Below are positions 17,504-26,248 of a DNA stretch of 64,000 nt, in pieces. Positions within the stretch are counted from its first letter, which is position 1; every line of letters starts with the position of its first letter. Source of the stretch: Octadecabacter sp. SW4 (GTDB lineage Bacteria; Pseudomonadota; Alphaproteobacteria; Rhodobacterales; Rhodobacteraceae); assembly GCF_008065155.1 (NCBI RefSeq), contig NZ_CP042819.1, positions 1,054,001-1,118,000 on the forward strand, read 5' to 3'. Position numbers and translations under genes: made by a program. The notes under the pieces are model-generated. The model did not search any database. It had not been told where the DNA came from and saw only the letters and a list, made by a program, of their open reading frames with translations.

Positions 17504-19153
17504 ATGCTGCGTCACCTTGAAATCCGCGACATGTTGATCATTGACCGGTTGGATCTTGCCTTTCAGCCGGGGCTGAATGTGCTGACCGGTGAAACCGGGG
17601 CCGGAAAATCTATCTTACTGGATTCATTGGGGTTTGTGCTGGGTTGGCGCGGGCGCGCCGAACTTGTGCGCGCCGGGGCCGATCAGGGTGAAGTGACAGC
17701 GGTGTTCGATTTGCCCGCAGGTCACGCCGCCCATGATGTGCTGCAAGACGCCGGGATCGCAGCCGAAGCTGAGCTGATCCTGCGCCGCATCAACACGACT
17801 GACGGGCGCAAGACTGCCTGGGTCAATGACCGCAGGGTAAGTGGCGAGGTGCTGCGCGCCTTGTCCGATACCTTGATCGAATTGCATGGCCAGAACGATG
17901 ATCGCGGCTTGCTGAACCCGCGCGGCCATCGCCAGTTGCTGGATGATTTCGCGGCCAACGCCCCCTTGCTGGCAGCAACGCGCACGGCATGGCGGGCCTT
18001 GACCGCCGCGCAAAAGGCGCTGGGTGCCGCCGAAGGCAGACTCGCCGAGGCCCGCGCCGAAGAAGATTATCTGCGTCACGCGGTCGCCGAACTGGACAAA
18101 TTGGCCCCCGAACCGGGCGAAGAAGCAAAACTGGACGGCGAACGCCGCCTGATGCAAGCGGCCGAGAAAATCCGCGAGGATATCGCCCGCGCCCGCGAGG
18201 CCCTTGGCCTGCAAGGGGCCGAAGGGATGATCACCGATGCCTCACGCTGGCTTGGCGGCGTTGCAGATCGCGCCGAAGGACAGTTGGACGCGCCGATGGC
18301 CGCCTTGGAACGGGTGCTGCTTGATCTGGACGCCGCACAGCAGGGGGTCGAGGCCTGTCTGGACGCGCTGGCCTTCAACCCGCACGAACTGGAAGATTGC
18401 GAAGAGCGCCTGTTTGCGATCCGTGCTTTGGCGCGCAAACATGACGTGTTGCCCGACGATCTGGGCGGTTTTGCCGATGGGTTGCGCGCGCGCCTGACGG
18501 TCCTGGACAGCGGTGCGGCGGATCTGGCGGCATTGACGCAGGCGGTTGTGCAGGCGCGGGCGACATACGACAAGGCGGCGCAAACGCTGGGCGATGCGCG
18601 CCGCGCCGCCGCATCCCGTCTGGATCGTGCGATGGCGACGGAACTCGCGCCCCTCAAGATGGAACGCGCTGTTTTCGCAACAGAAATCACAGCCGCCGAT
18701 GCCGGACCCGACGGCACCGACGAGGTGTCGTTCACGGTCGCCACCAACCCGGGCGCGCCTGCGGGGCCGCTTGGCAAAATCGCGTCGGGCGGGGAACTGA
18801 GCCGGTTCTTGCTGGCCCTCAAGGTCTGCCTGACGGGCGAGGACAGCAACCTCACGCTGATTTTTGATGAAATTGACCGCGGCGTTGGCGGGGCTACGGC
18901 CGATGCGGTGGGGCGGCGATTGGCCGATCTGGCGCAGGGCGGGCAGGTGCTTGTGGTGACCCATTCGCCGCAGGTTGCGGCCTTTGGCGGGCATCACTGG
19001 CGGGTGGAAAAGCAGCAGGACGACAGCGTCACACTGTCAACTGTCGTGGCGCTCGATGCTCCCGCGCGGATCGACGAAATCGCGCGCATGTTGTCGGGTG
19101 ATCGCATCACCGACGAGGCCCGCGCGGCGGCCCGCGCCCTTATGGATGCCTGA
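17504..19153 (+). CDS. recN: RecN, SMC-like DNA repair protein
   Basis: A 549-residue SMC-type ATPase for double-strand break repair. The Walker A motif GETGAGKS is near residue 29-36, the central region is an Ala/Glu/Leu-rich coiled coil (residues about 150-370), and the C-terminal ABC signature ASGGELSRFLLALK is followed by Walker B TLIFDEIDRGVGG. Length and order match the family. It sits directly behind bamD, as in many alphaproteobacteria. No clear SOS box was found in the short gap upstream. Confidence 0.95.
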   Translation: MLRHLEIRDMLIIDRLDLAFQPGLNVLTGETGAGKSILLDSLGFVLGWRGRAELVRAGADQGEVTAVFDLPAGHAAHDVLQDAGIAAEAELILRRINTTDGRKTAWVNDRRVSGEVLRALSDTLIELHGQNDDRGLLNPRGHRQLLDDFAANAPLLAATRTAWRALTAAQKALGAAEGRLAEARAEEDYLRHAVAELDKLAPEPGEEAKLDGERRLMQAAEKIREDIARAREALGLQGAEGMITDASRWLGGVADRAEGQLDAPMAALERVLLDLDAAQQGVEACLDALAFNPHELEDCEERLFAIRALARKHDVLPDDLGGFADGLRARLTVLDSGAADLAALTQAVVQARATYDKAAQTLGDARRAAASRLDRAMATELAPLKMERAVFATEITAADAGPDGTDEVSFTVATNPGAPAGPLGKIASGGELSRFLLALKVCLTGEDSNLTLIFDEIDRGVGGATADAVGRRLADLAQGGQVLVVTHSPQVAAFGGHHWRVEKQQDDSVTLSTVVALDAPARIDEIARMLSGDRITDEARAAARALMDA

Positions 19154-19469
19154 CAAACGCTGCAACACCGTGACGGGGATATCGCAGCCCATCGCGACCA
19201 GTTCAGCGCGTCCCCATCGCCGACAAACAAGAACGGCCGGACGGTGTTTTGCACGGGAATACGTTTGTGCCATTGCCACCATCCGGCCTGTCATTGCGCC
19301 GCACAAGCGGCTGTTCTGAAAATGTGCGTTGTGACCACTCACCTTCACGCGGCACGGTGAAAATCTATTCTGATGCCTTTCGGCGGTTTGGAAAAAGCAG
19401 CGTCTCTATGATAAAAATCATACCACATTGGCATGCGGGGCGTCTTACCCCATTTGGGGTAAGCCACGG
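19154..19469. other. Intergenic region between convergent recN and the fusion regulator
   Basis: This region of about 316 bases lies between convergent genes. Besides the palindrome at 19444-19463 I see no gene with codon bias or a ribosome site, no T-tract terminator and no RNA gene. An AT-richer patch (about 19370-19435) precedes the palindrome. Confidence 0.5.
19444..19463. repeat. Perfect 9-bp dyad next to the regulator gene's 3' end
   Basis: CTTACCCCA and TGGGGTAAG are separated by two bases, a perfect inverted repeat seven bases from the stop of the LuxR-type gene. No T-run follows on either strand, so it is not a standard terminator. It has the symmetry expected of a dimeric regulator's operator, but no binding protein can be named. 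Confidence 0.5.
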
Positions 19470-21251
19470 TTAACCCTCTTGAAATTCCTCGATTAAAGGC
19501 AGGACATCGCGCCATTTCAGGAAAAACAGCAACTGCCCGGCGTCCGGATAGATACGAAAATCGATCCAGTCGTGATCGTTTTGATACTCGGCCAGGGTCG
19601 CGGGCGGCACCTGCGGGTCTTGCAACCCGTTCAGGAATATCACCGGCACCGAGCCGCGCAGCGCCGCGACTTCGGCCGCCCAGTTCGTGGTCTCATGGGC
19701 GATCACCTCGCGCGAGAACGCATCATGGGCCGAATGCCCCTCTGATAGCGCGACTTCGGAACCACAGACGATTGCCTCGTAGACTTCCTCGATCCCAAAG
19801 GTCGCCACATCCGCCGGCGATTTGCCGTAAACGGCATTGACGAAACCGCGCTTGCCCAGCTTGCGCGCAAGGGCAAACCCCGCCTTGACCATGAACGGCA
19901 GCAGGTGCGGCGTATAGCGCGCGCCCGCCAGAATAAAGCGGTGCCATTTGTCCATGCGTTCGTATTGTTCGGCCCGCGTGAGGGGCAGTACACCCGCACA
20001 ACAGATCAATCCCGTCAGCCGTTCGGGATAGGCGGCGTGAAAGGCGATGGCGATGAAACTGTCGCCGCCCAAAGTGACCAGCGGCAGGCGGTCAATCCCC
20101 AGATGATCAAGCAGCGCGCGCATGTCATCGGCCAGTTGCACCACATAGGGCACACCCTTGGGCAGCGGGGTCGACTGCCCATACCCGGGCCGCACCGGCA
20201 CGATAATCTTGATGCCCCGGCGCGCGGCCTCGGCCTCGGCACTGGCGGGCCAGCGCACCAGCCCGTAATCCAGCGGAAAGAAAAAACAGGGCTTGCCCGC
20301 CGGATCGCCAAGGATCAGATAGTCAAGGCGGCGCCCATCGGCCGTTTTCATTGTCTGGAACGGGCGCGGTTCAAGCGTATCAAAGCCCTGAGATGTTTCC
20401 GACGTGCGCGCCGCTGCATCCTCGGAAAACTGGGCGATGTCCATCGTAGAAAGGGTCAGGCGCACCAGTTCGGACTGGCTGCGCGTTTCGGTCTTGCCCA
20501 TCACCGATTTCAACTGCGCGCGGATCGTATCAATGCTGCGCTCGCGCGCATCCGCGATATCGCTCAGGGATTGGCCAAGGGTCAGGGCGCGCACCACCTC
20601 GATTTCGGCGGGCGACAGATCAAAAGCGGTGTGCAGCATATCGCCAAAGGCGGCAGGCCATTGCACTTGCGAGCTGAGCAGGATCACGAAAGGAGGCTGG
20701 TCCGCGGGGGTCACGAACCGTAGGTGCACGACCATCAGCCGGTCAGTTTCGGCCATCCGCAACCTCAGAATCACCGGTTCATGCGCGTTGCCATTGATCA
20801 ACCGGTCGGCCTGTGCGGTCAGCATCGCCGCTTCGCCCGCCGCCAGCGGTAATTCACGCAGATGCGCGCCGCTGGTCACACCAAACACCTGCGCCGCCGC
20901 AGCGTTGACGGCAATCAGGCGCAGGGACTTATCCACAGCCAGCGCCGCCGTCTGCCGGATCTGGGCAATCATCGCCTGTGGCGTGTCGTTTTGTGATTCA
21001 GCGATAAAGCGGTCCAGCACCTTGTCCGCGCGCAGAAAATGCCCGGTGAACGCATCAACCCCAAGGGCTGGCGCGCCGCTATCGTTGGCGGTCGCGGCGC
21101 GCTGCGGGGCGATCATCGCTTCCCAGTGGTCCAGCAATTCCTCATAGCGCATCGGATTGACCGCCACCTCGTAAAGGCGATCAATCACCCCGCTATCATC
21201 GGGATCGTCTTTTGGTGTGTCGCGGTCAGAAGTCATTTTAGCAGCATTCAC
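19470..21251 (-). CDS. PAS-LuxR-type HTH regulator fused to an alpha/beta-hydrolase domain
   Basis: A 593-residue three-part protein. Residues about 90-190 resemble a PAS-like sensor (AVDKSLRLIAVNAAAAQVFG). Residues about 210-270 form a LuxR/GerE HTH (FDLSPAEIEVVRALTLGQSLSDIADARERSIDTIRAQLKSVM). Residues about 300-590 form an alpha/beta hydrolase (PGYGQSTP oxyanion region, LGGDSFIAIAF nucleophile elbow, NGLQDPQVPP acid loop). At the expected catalytic His the sequence has DAGQLLFF, so the triad appears broken, and the elbow lacks the usual second Gly after Ser. I infer a cytoplasmic regulator that uses the hydrolase fold to sense a small molecule. Its target is unknown. Confidence 0.85.
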   Translation of the reverse strand: MNAAKMTSDRDTPKDDPDDSGVIDRLYEVAVNPMRYEELLDHWEAMIAPQRAATANDSGAPALGVDAFTGHFLRADKVLDRFIAESQNDTPQAMIAQIRQTAALAVDKSLRLIAVNAAAAQVFGVTSGAHLRELPLAAGEAAMLTAQADRLINGNAHEPVILRLRMAETDRLMVVHLRFVTPADQPPFVILLSSQVQWPAAFGDMLHTAFDLSPAEIEVVRALTLGQSLSDIADARERSIDTIRAQLKSVMGKTETRSQSELVRLTLSTMDIAQFSEDAAARTSETSQGFDTLEPRPFQTMKTADGRRLDYLILGDPAGKPCFFFPLDYGLVRWPASAEAEAARRGIKIIVPVRPGYGQSTPLPKGVPYVVQLADDMRALLDHLGIDRLPLVTLGGDSFIAIAFHAAYPERLTGLICCAGVLPLTRAEQYERMDKWHRFILAGARYTPHLLPFMVKAGFALARKLGKRGFVNAVYGKSPADVATFGIEEVYEAIVCGSEVALSEGHSAHDAFSREVIAHETTNWAAEVAALRGSVPVIFLNGLQDPQVPPATLAEYQNDHDWIDFRIYPDAGQLLFFLKWRDVLPLIEEFQEG

Positions 21252-21413
21252 TTCCCTAGGGTCATTCTAACGCTAGCAATCGGAAAAAGCGAACAAATCT
21301 CTGCGCCGCGCCAATCGGGCAAAGATATGACCGTTTCACACCGCATCCCCCTTGCCCTTTGGTGTGATACGGCCATGCTAGGCGCCAAACCGTCGGGACG
21401 GGCAAGGGGATCA

Positions 21414-23101
21414 ATGGCCAAGCAGAACGAACACTGGATGGTGCGGGCGCGGGCCGAACTGCGCAATTCCTTGTCCGATGGGTGGCACCTGGTGCGCACG
21501 CGCGGCCCCTCGCAGATACAGTTCTGGTTCATCGCGCTTGTCATCGGGATCGCGGCAGGCGTTGCGGCGGTGTTGTTTCGTTTTGGCATCGAAAGGCTGC
21601 AAGCGCTGCTTTACGGCACCAACGATGTGACCCGCCTGCACAATTTCGCGGCCTCGCTGGAGTGGTATTGGGTGCTGGCCATCCCGATTAGCGGCGGGCT
21701 GGTGGTTGGTATTCTGCTGGACCGCTTTACCGATGATGCGCGGGTGCGCTCAGTTGCCGATGTGATCGAAGGCGCGGCCCTGAATGATGGTCGGGTCGAG
21801 GTGCGGCGCGGTGCCGTGTCAGCACTTGCCAGCTTTATCACCCTGTCATCGGGGGGATCGACGGGGCGCGAAGGTCCGGTTGTGCATCTCGCGGCCGTGG
21901 TTTCGACGATGATCTGCCGCCTGATCCGCGCTGACGGGATTACCGGGCGCGATCTGTTGGGCTGCGCTGTGGCCGCCGCCGTGTCTGCCAGTTTCAACGC
22001 CCCCATCGCGGGGGCGCTTTTCGCGCTCGAGGTGATCCTGCGCCACTTTGCCGTGCACGCCTTTGCGCCCATCGTGATTGCAAGCGTCACCGGCACGATC
22101 ATCAGTCGCATGGCGCTTGGCGATGTTACCGAATTTATCCTGCCTGTGGGCAATACGCTGTCGTTCTATGTCGAACTCCCCGCCTTTTTGTTACTGGGCC
22201 TGCTGTGCGGGCTGGTCGCCGTGATCTTGATGCGGGCGATTTTCTGGGCCGATGATATCGCCAATTACGTGCAGGACCGCACCGGGTTGCCACGGGGGCT
22301 GCGCCCAGCGGTGGCGGGGGCCTTGCTGGGCGGGTTGGCGATCTATTTCCCGCATATCATTGGCGTCGGCTACGGGACGACATCCGAAGCTTTGACCGGG
22401 CAGTTGCTGTTCCAGGAGGCGGTTATTTTTGTCTGCCTCAAGATCATCGCCGTGGCGATCACCATGGGCGGGCGCATGGGCGGGGGGATATTCTCGCCCT
22501 CGTTGTTGGTCGGGGCGCTGACGGGGCTGGCCTTTGGCATTGTCGCCACGTCGATCTTTCCCGACGTGTCAGGTGAACAGACACTTTATGCGCTGGCGGG
22601 CATGGGGGCGGTGGCGGCGGCCGTGTTGGGCGCGCCGATTTCCACGACACTGATCGTGTTTGAAATGACCGGGGATTGGCAAACCGGGCTGGCGGTGATG
22701 GTGGCGGTATCGATGTCGACCTCGCTGTCGTCGCGACTTGTGGATCGTTCATTCTTTTTGACCATGCTGGAACGGCAGGGCATTCGTCTGGCCGCTGGTC
22801 CGCAGGCCTATTTGCTGGCTACTTTCAAGGTCGCATCGGTCATGCGCGCCAAAGATGCCAAACGCGCCGCCCCGAGGACCGCTGTTGGGACTTGATCGGG
22901 GAAGGCACCTATATCGACGGTAACGCCACGCTGGAACAGGCCATGCCGATTTTTGAGGCGACCAATGCGACCTATATTCCGGTGGTGACACTGGGGGGCG
23001 AAGACAGCCCGCCCGAGCTTTGGGGTGCATTGTTTCAGGTCGATGCGCTGCGGGCAATGAACCGCGCCTTGGCTGACAGGTCAGCCGAAGAACATTCCTA
23101 G
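21414..23101 (+). CDS. ClC-type chloride channel/antiporter with CBS region, frameshifted
   Basis: The first frame gives 493 residues: about ten membrane helices with the ClC selectivity signatures SSGGSTGREGPVVHL (GxEGP), GGRMGGGIFSPSLLVGA (GxFxP) and GAPISTTLIVFEMTGDW. Past VASVMRAKDAKRAAP it stops at 22895. The other frame continues naturally with EDRCWDLIGEGTYIDGNATLEQAMPIFE, a CBS-like ending that stops at 23101. One missing C in the CCCC run near 22875 would restore a single chain of about 562 residues. It could be a true mutation, a read error or -1 frameshifting. ATG 21414 has AAGGGG upstream. It is divergent from the fusion regulator. Confidence 0.8.
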
Positions 23102-23439
23102 ATCTGTTCGACCGCGACCTTGTTGCCATAAAACGCCAGGTGGCCGGCGATTGCGGCCACGTCCGCATGCGGGGCCTCGTAGGACCAGGCCGCATCCTTG
23201 ATCGTGCCGCTTTTGGCTTCGATATCAAAATATGTTGCCAGCCCCTTATGGGGGCAGGAGGACGTGGTGTCTGACGGATCAAGGAACGCCATCGCGATAT
23301 CCTCGCGCGGGATATAGACCACGGCGGGATAGCTGCCCTCGGTCAGTTCCAGCGCGCGGATGGTTTCCCCCAGAACGGCCCCGCCAGCACGCACGACAAA
23401 GGTGCCTTTTGCAGGCCTGATCTTGATATGGTCGCTCAT
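23098..23439 (-). CDS. DUF427 domain-containing protein
   Basis: A 113-residue protein that fits DUF427: FVVRAGGAVLGET near the N-terminus, YPAVVYIPREDIAMAFLDPSDTTSSCPHKGLATYFDI in the middle and AAWSYEAPHADVAAIAGHLAFYGNKV at the end, the conserved core of this beta-rich fold. The Cys-Pro-His-Lys-Gly block and the terminal LAFY are the best marks. The function is unknown. ATG 23439 is chosen because it fits family length. It converges on the ClC gene with a four-base overlap and ends 29 bases from the aminopeptidase gene. Confidence 0.88.
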   Translation of the reverse strand: MSDHIKIRPAKGTFVVRAGGAVLGETIRALELTEGSYPAVVYIPREDIAMAFLDPSDTTSSCPHKGLATYFDIEAKSGTIKDAAWSYEAPHADVAAIAGHLAFYGNKVAVEQI

Positions 23440-23467
23440 GGGTCCCCCGAATGCTGTTGCGCATTGA

Positions 23468-25270
23468 TTACAGGGGCGCACAGGCCTTGTCGAGCCACGC
23501 AAATGCCGCACCATCCACGCGCGGGCCAATCAGGGTCAGTGTCTTGGCGTGATAGTCATCAAGCCAGGCGCGCTCGTCCAGCGTCAGCATCGCCGCGTCG
23601 ATCAGACGGCGATCAATCGGCACATAGGTGAGGGTGTCAAAGGCCAGCATCGCGCGGTCGTCGCCCCCTTTTAGGGCGGGCGCATCCACCACCGTGATCA
23701 GGTTCTCGATGCGGATGCCAAATTCACCCTCGCGGTAATAGCCCGGCTCGTTTGACAGGATCATGCCCGGTTCCAGCGGCACAGGCGCGGCGCGGCGCGA
23801 AATGCCTTGCGGACCTTCGTGAACGCTCAGGTAGGCACCGACGCCGTGACCGGTGCCGTGGTCGTAATCCTGCCCCGCCAGCCACAGCGGATAGCGCGCC
23901 AAAGCGTCCAGATGCGCACCCGTCACGCCCGTCGGAAAGCGCGCGCGGCTGATCGCGATCATCCCCTGCAAGACCCGTGTGAAACAGGCGCGCTGGTCCT
24001 TCGTGGGCGCGCCAATAGCCATTGTGCGGGTGATATCCGTGGTGCCGTCGATATATTGGCCGCCGCTGTCGACCAGCAACACTTCGCCCGGGCGCACAGG
24101 GCGGTTCGTAGAGTCAGTCACACGGTAATGCACGATCGCGCCGTGTTCGCCCGCGCCGCTGATCGTTTCAAAACTGATGTCCAGCAGCGCGTTGGTGGCG
24201 CGGCGGAACCCTTCCAGTGCCTTGACCACATCAATTTCCGTCAGGCCGCCCTTTGGCGCCTTTGCGTCGAGCCAGGCCAGGAAATTTACCATTGCCGCAC
24301 CGTCACGCAGATGGGCCGCGCGCGCCCCGGCGATTTCCGCCACGGTCTTGATCGCCTTGGGCAGAAGGCAGGGATCATCCCTGTGGATCACCTTGGTCCC
24401 CGCCTGTTCCAGCGTATCGGCCACGATCTGCGGCGCCGATTTCGGGTCAATCTGCACGGGGCCTTGCAGGGCCGCCAGCGCGCCTAGAAAAGCGCCCTCA
24501 TCTTGCACGTTCACGTCTGGCCCAAGGTGTTGCGCAATCCCGTCCGCCTTGCCCGCGCGCGCGAACAGATCAACCTGACCACTGGCATGAACCACGGCAA
24601 AGGCCTGCGGAACCGGGTTGCGCTCCACATCCGTGCCACGAATATTGAGCAGCCAGGCGATGCTGTCAGGCAGGGTCAGCACAGCCGACGTTGCCCCGGC
24701 CTTGGTCAGGGCTTCTGCAATCTCGGCGCGTTTGGTCGCGTGGGATTTTCCAGCCAGATCATCGGGGTAGGCGGTAAAGGCGGCACCGGGTGGGGCAGGG
24801 CGATCATCCCAGATTTCATCGACAAGATTGGTGGTCGCGACAATCTGGATGGCCGTGGTGGCAAGATCCTTGCGCAGGGCGTCGATCTCGCGCGTGGTAT
24901 GCAGCCACGGATCAAACCCGATTTTGGCACCGTCACCCAGGTGGTCACTCAGCCAGTCGGCCAGCTTCACTTCGGGCCAATGCACGGGCGTGAACACATC
25001 GGCCACCTGATCGCGCACCTGCACACGGTAGCGCCCGTCGATGAACACCCCCGCGACATTAGGCAGGACACAGGCAAACCCCGCCGATCCGGTAAAGCCC
25101 GTCAGCCAAGCAAGGCGGGCATCGCCGGGGGCAACGTATTCCCCCTGATGGGCATCGGCGCGGGGCACCAGAAACCCCTGCACCCGCTGCGCCGCCATCG
25201 CCGCGCGCAACGCCGCAAGACGCGGCGGACCTTGTTTTGGAGAGGCGCTGTCGGCAAAGGTCTGGAACAT
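23468..25270 (-). CDS. Xaa-Pro aminopeptidase (M24B, aminopeptidase P family)
   Basis: A 600-residue three-domain M24B peptidase like eukaryotic-type aminopeptidase P. Two creatinase-like N-terminal domains (MAAQRVQGFLVPRADAHQGEY; residues about 150-310) precede the pita-bread domain. Metal ligands are visible in LLVDSGGQYIDGTTDITRT (two Asp), in GHGVG (His), in NEPGYY and in RIENL (Glu). It removes N-terminal residues before proline in the cytoplasm. A GAGG site lies inside the end of the preceding gene, which stops six bases upstream; that gene may therefore be transcribed with it. Confidence 0.93.
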   Translation of the reverse strand: MFQTFADSASPKQGPPRLAALRAAMAAQRVQGFLVPRADAHQGEYVAPGDARLAWLTGFTGSAGFACVLPNVAGVFIDGRYRVQVRDQVADVFTPVHWPEVKLADWLSDHLGDGAKIGFDPWLHTTREIDALRKDLATTAIQIVATTNLVDEIWDDRPAPPGAAFTAYPDDLAGKSHATKRAEIAEALTKAGATSAVLTLPDSIAWLLNIRGTDVERNPVPQAFAVVHASGQVDLFARAGKADGIAQHLGPDVNVQDEGAFLGALAALQGPVQIDPKSAPQIVADTLEQAGTKVIHRDDPCLLPKAIKTVAEIAGARAAHLRDGAAMVNFLAWLDAKAPKGGLTEIDVVKALEGFRRATNALLDISFETISGAGEHGAIVHYRVTDSTNRPVRPGEVLLVDSGGQYIDGTTDITRTMAIGAPTKDQRACFTRVLQGMIAISRARFPTGVTGAHLDALARYPLWLAGQDYDHGTGHGVGAYLSVHEGPQGISRRAAPVPLEPGMILSNEPGYYREGEFGIRIENLITVVDAPALKGGDDRAMLAFDTLTYVPIDRRLIDAAMLTLDERAWLDDYHAKTLTLIGPRVDGAAFAWLDKACAPL

Positions 25271-25272
25271 GG

Positions 25273-25929
25273 CTAACCTCGGTGGGGTGATTTTGGGCGT
25301 AGGTATTGCACTGGCTTGCCCTGGGAAATCCAGATTCGGATCGACTCCAGCAATTCAAAGGTCGGGTATTCCTGAATGTCGTCGTCGCTGTAACCTTCGT
25401 CAAGCAGGCGCTCGTAATGCCATTCTTGAAAGGTTACATACTGTCCAAGAAGCGCCGCAGGACCGGGGGCTTTGATCTCGGCTTCACTGCGCAACCAGTC
25501 GCGCACAATTCGGATCGCCTTTTCATAGTCGCCTGCATGCGCCTTGATGTCCGACCCTGAAATATCTGACAGCGCTGCCTGAAAGCGATAGCGTTCCTCT
25601 TCGAGGATCAGGAAACGTTTTCCAAGGTGATCACCGCCAAGATATTGGCGACAGCCATAATCAATCCCCAACTCAAAAGGCATGTTCAACCGGAACATCT
25701 CGCCCTTTTTCTGGGCAATGCAGCGGCTAAGATCGTGGATCGAAAAGCGGCTCTGTTCGATCAATTCCTTGATCTTGTCCAGACGCGTTTCACCAGAGTC
25801 GTTCCGTTCCGTGGCCAGTCGCGGCTCAAGGCCGAGGGTCATAACTGTAAAGATGATCGCCTGAAGGAGCGGCGCAAAGTCTTCATCGAATGGGCAGTTG
25901 ATAAAGACGTTGCGGTCAAATTCATGCAT
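25273..25929 (-). CDS. TIR/deoxyribosyltransferase-like fold protein (NCPFD family), function unknown
   Basis: A 218-residue protein. It opens with VFINCPFDEDFAPLLQAIIFTVMTLGLEPRLA, continues with RLDKIKELIEQSRFSIHDLSR and then has MPFELGIDYGCRQ followed by KRFLILEEERYRFQAALSDISG. The strand-helix order and the FELG motif resemble TIR-like and nucleoside deoxyribosyltransferase folds, where that Glu contributes to N-glycosidic bond cleavage. No TM or signal is seen. It is two bases downstream of a DUF2188 gene and abuts pepP. I infer a nucleotide- or NAD-acting enzyme, possibly a conflict effector. The fold assignment is by eye and not proven. Confidence 0.6.
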   Translation of the reverse strand: MHEFDRNVFINCPFDEDFAPLLQAIIFTVMTLGLEPRLATERNDSGETRLDKIKELIEQSRFSIHDLSRCIAQKKGEMFRLNMPFELGIDYGCRQYLGGDHLGKRFLILEEERYRFQAALSDISGSDIKAHAGDYEKAIRIVRDWLRSEAEIKAPGPAALLGQYVTFQEWHYERLLDEGYSDDDIQEYPTFELLESIRIWISQGKPVQYLRPKSPHRG

Positions 25930-25931
25930 CC

Positions 25932-26156
25932 CTAGCCTTTGGGAGGATAGGGGTCTCGGCCATAGCTGTCGCGTGCGCGAATACGGCCATCACGGCCATG
26001 AATATAAAGCTCGGTATGTTGGTTGCGGGCGCGTTCGCGTGCAACTTCAATCGCCTCGCCTTGTGTCTCGTAGGTATTCGAGGCGCGGTCTGACCCAGCC
26101 TTGCGCACACTCCACCGTCCCCCGTTGGGAACGACGTGCTGTCCTTTGGTCGCCAT
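25932..26156 (-). CDS. DUF2188 domain-containing protein
   Basis: A 74-residue basic protein with the DUF2188 pattern: HVVPNGGRWSVRKAGSDRASNTYETQGEAIEVARERARNQ and then ELYIHGRDGRIRARDSYGRDP. In this family the W-V-, T-EAI--AR- and -HG-DG-IR blocks are conserved. The function is unknown. AAGGAG lies just upstream of ATG 26156. It forms a tight pair with the TIR-like gene downstream (two-base gap), inserted between pepP and cobT. Confidence 0.85.
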   Translation of the reverse strand: MATKGQHVVPNGGRWSVRKAGSDRASNTYETQGEAIEVARERARNQHTELYIHGRDGRIRARDSYGRDPYPPKG

Positions 26157-26248
26157 CGAATTCTCCTTCTGCCCCTTCTATTCAATTTAGCCAAATCAGC
26201 CCTGATTTCAAGATAATACTCTGTCGCATTGGCGTGATCTGACCCCGG

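Noticed and set aside
19249..19473. Small plus-strand frame between recN and the fusion regulator
   Set aside because: No ribosome site, crosses the dyad, and amino acid content is unconvincing.
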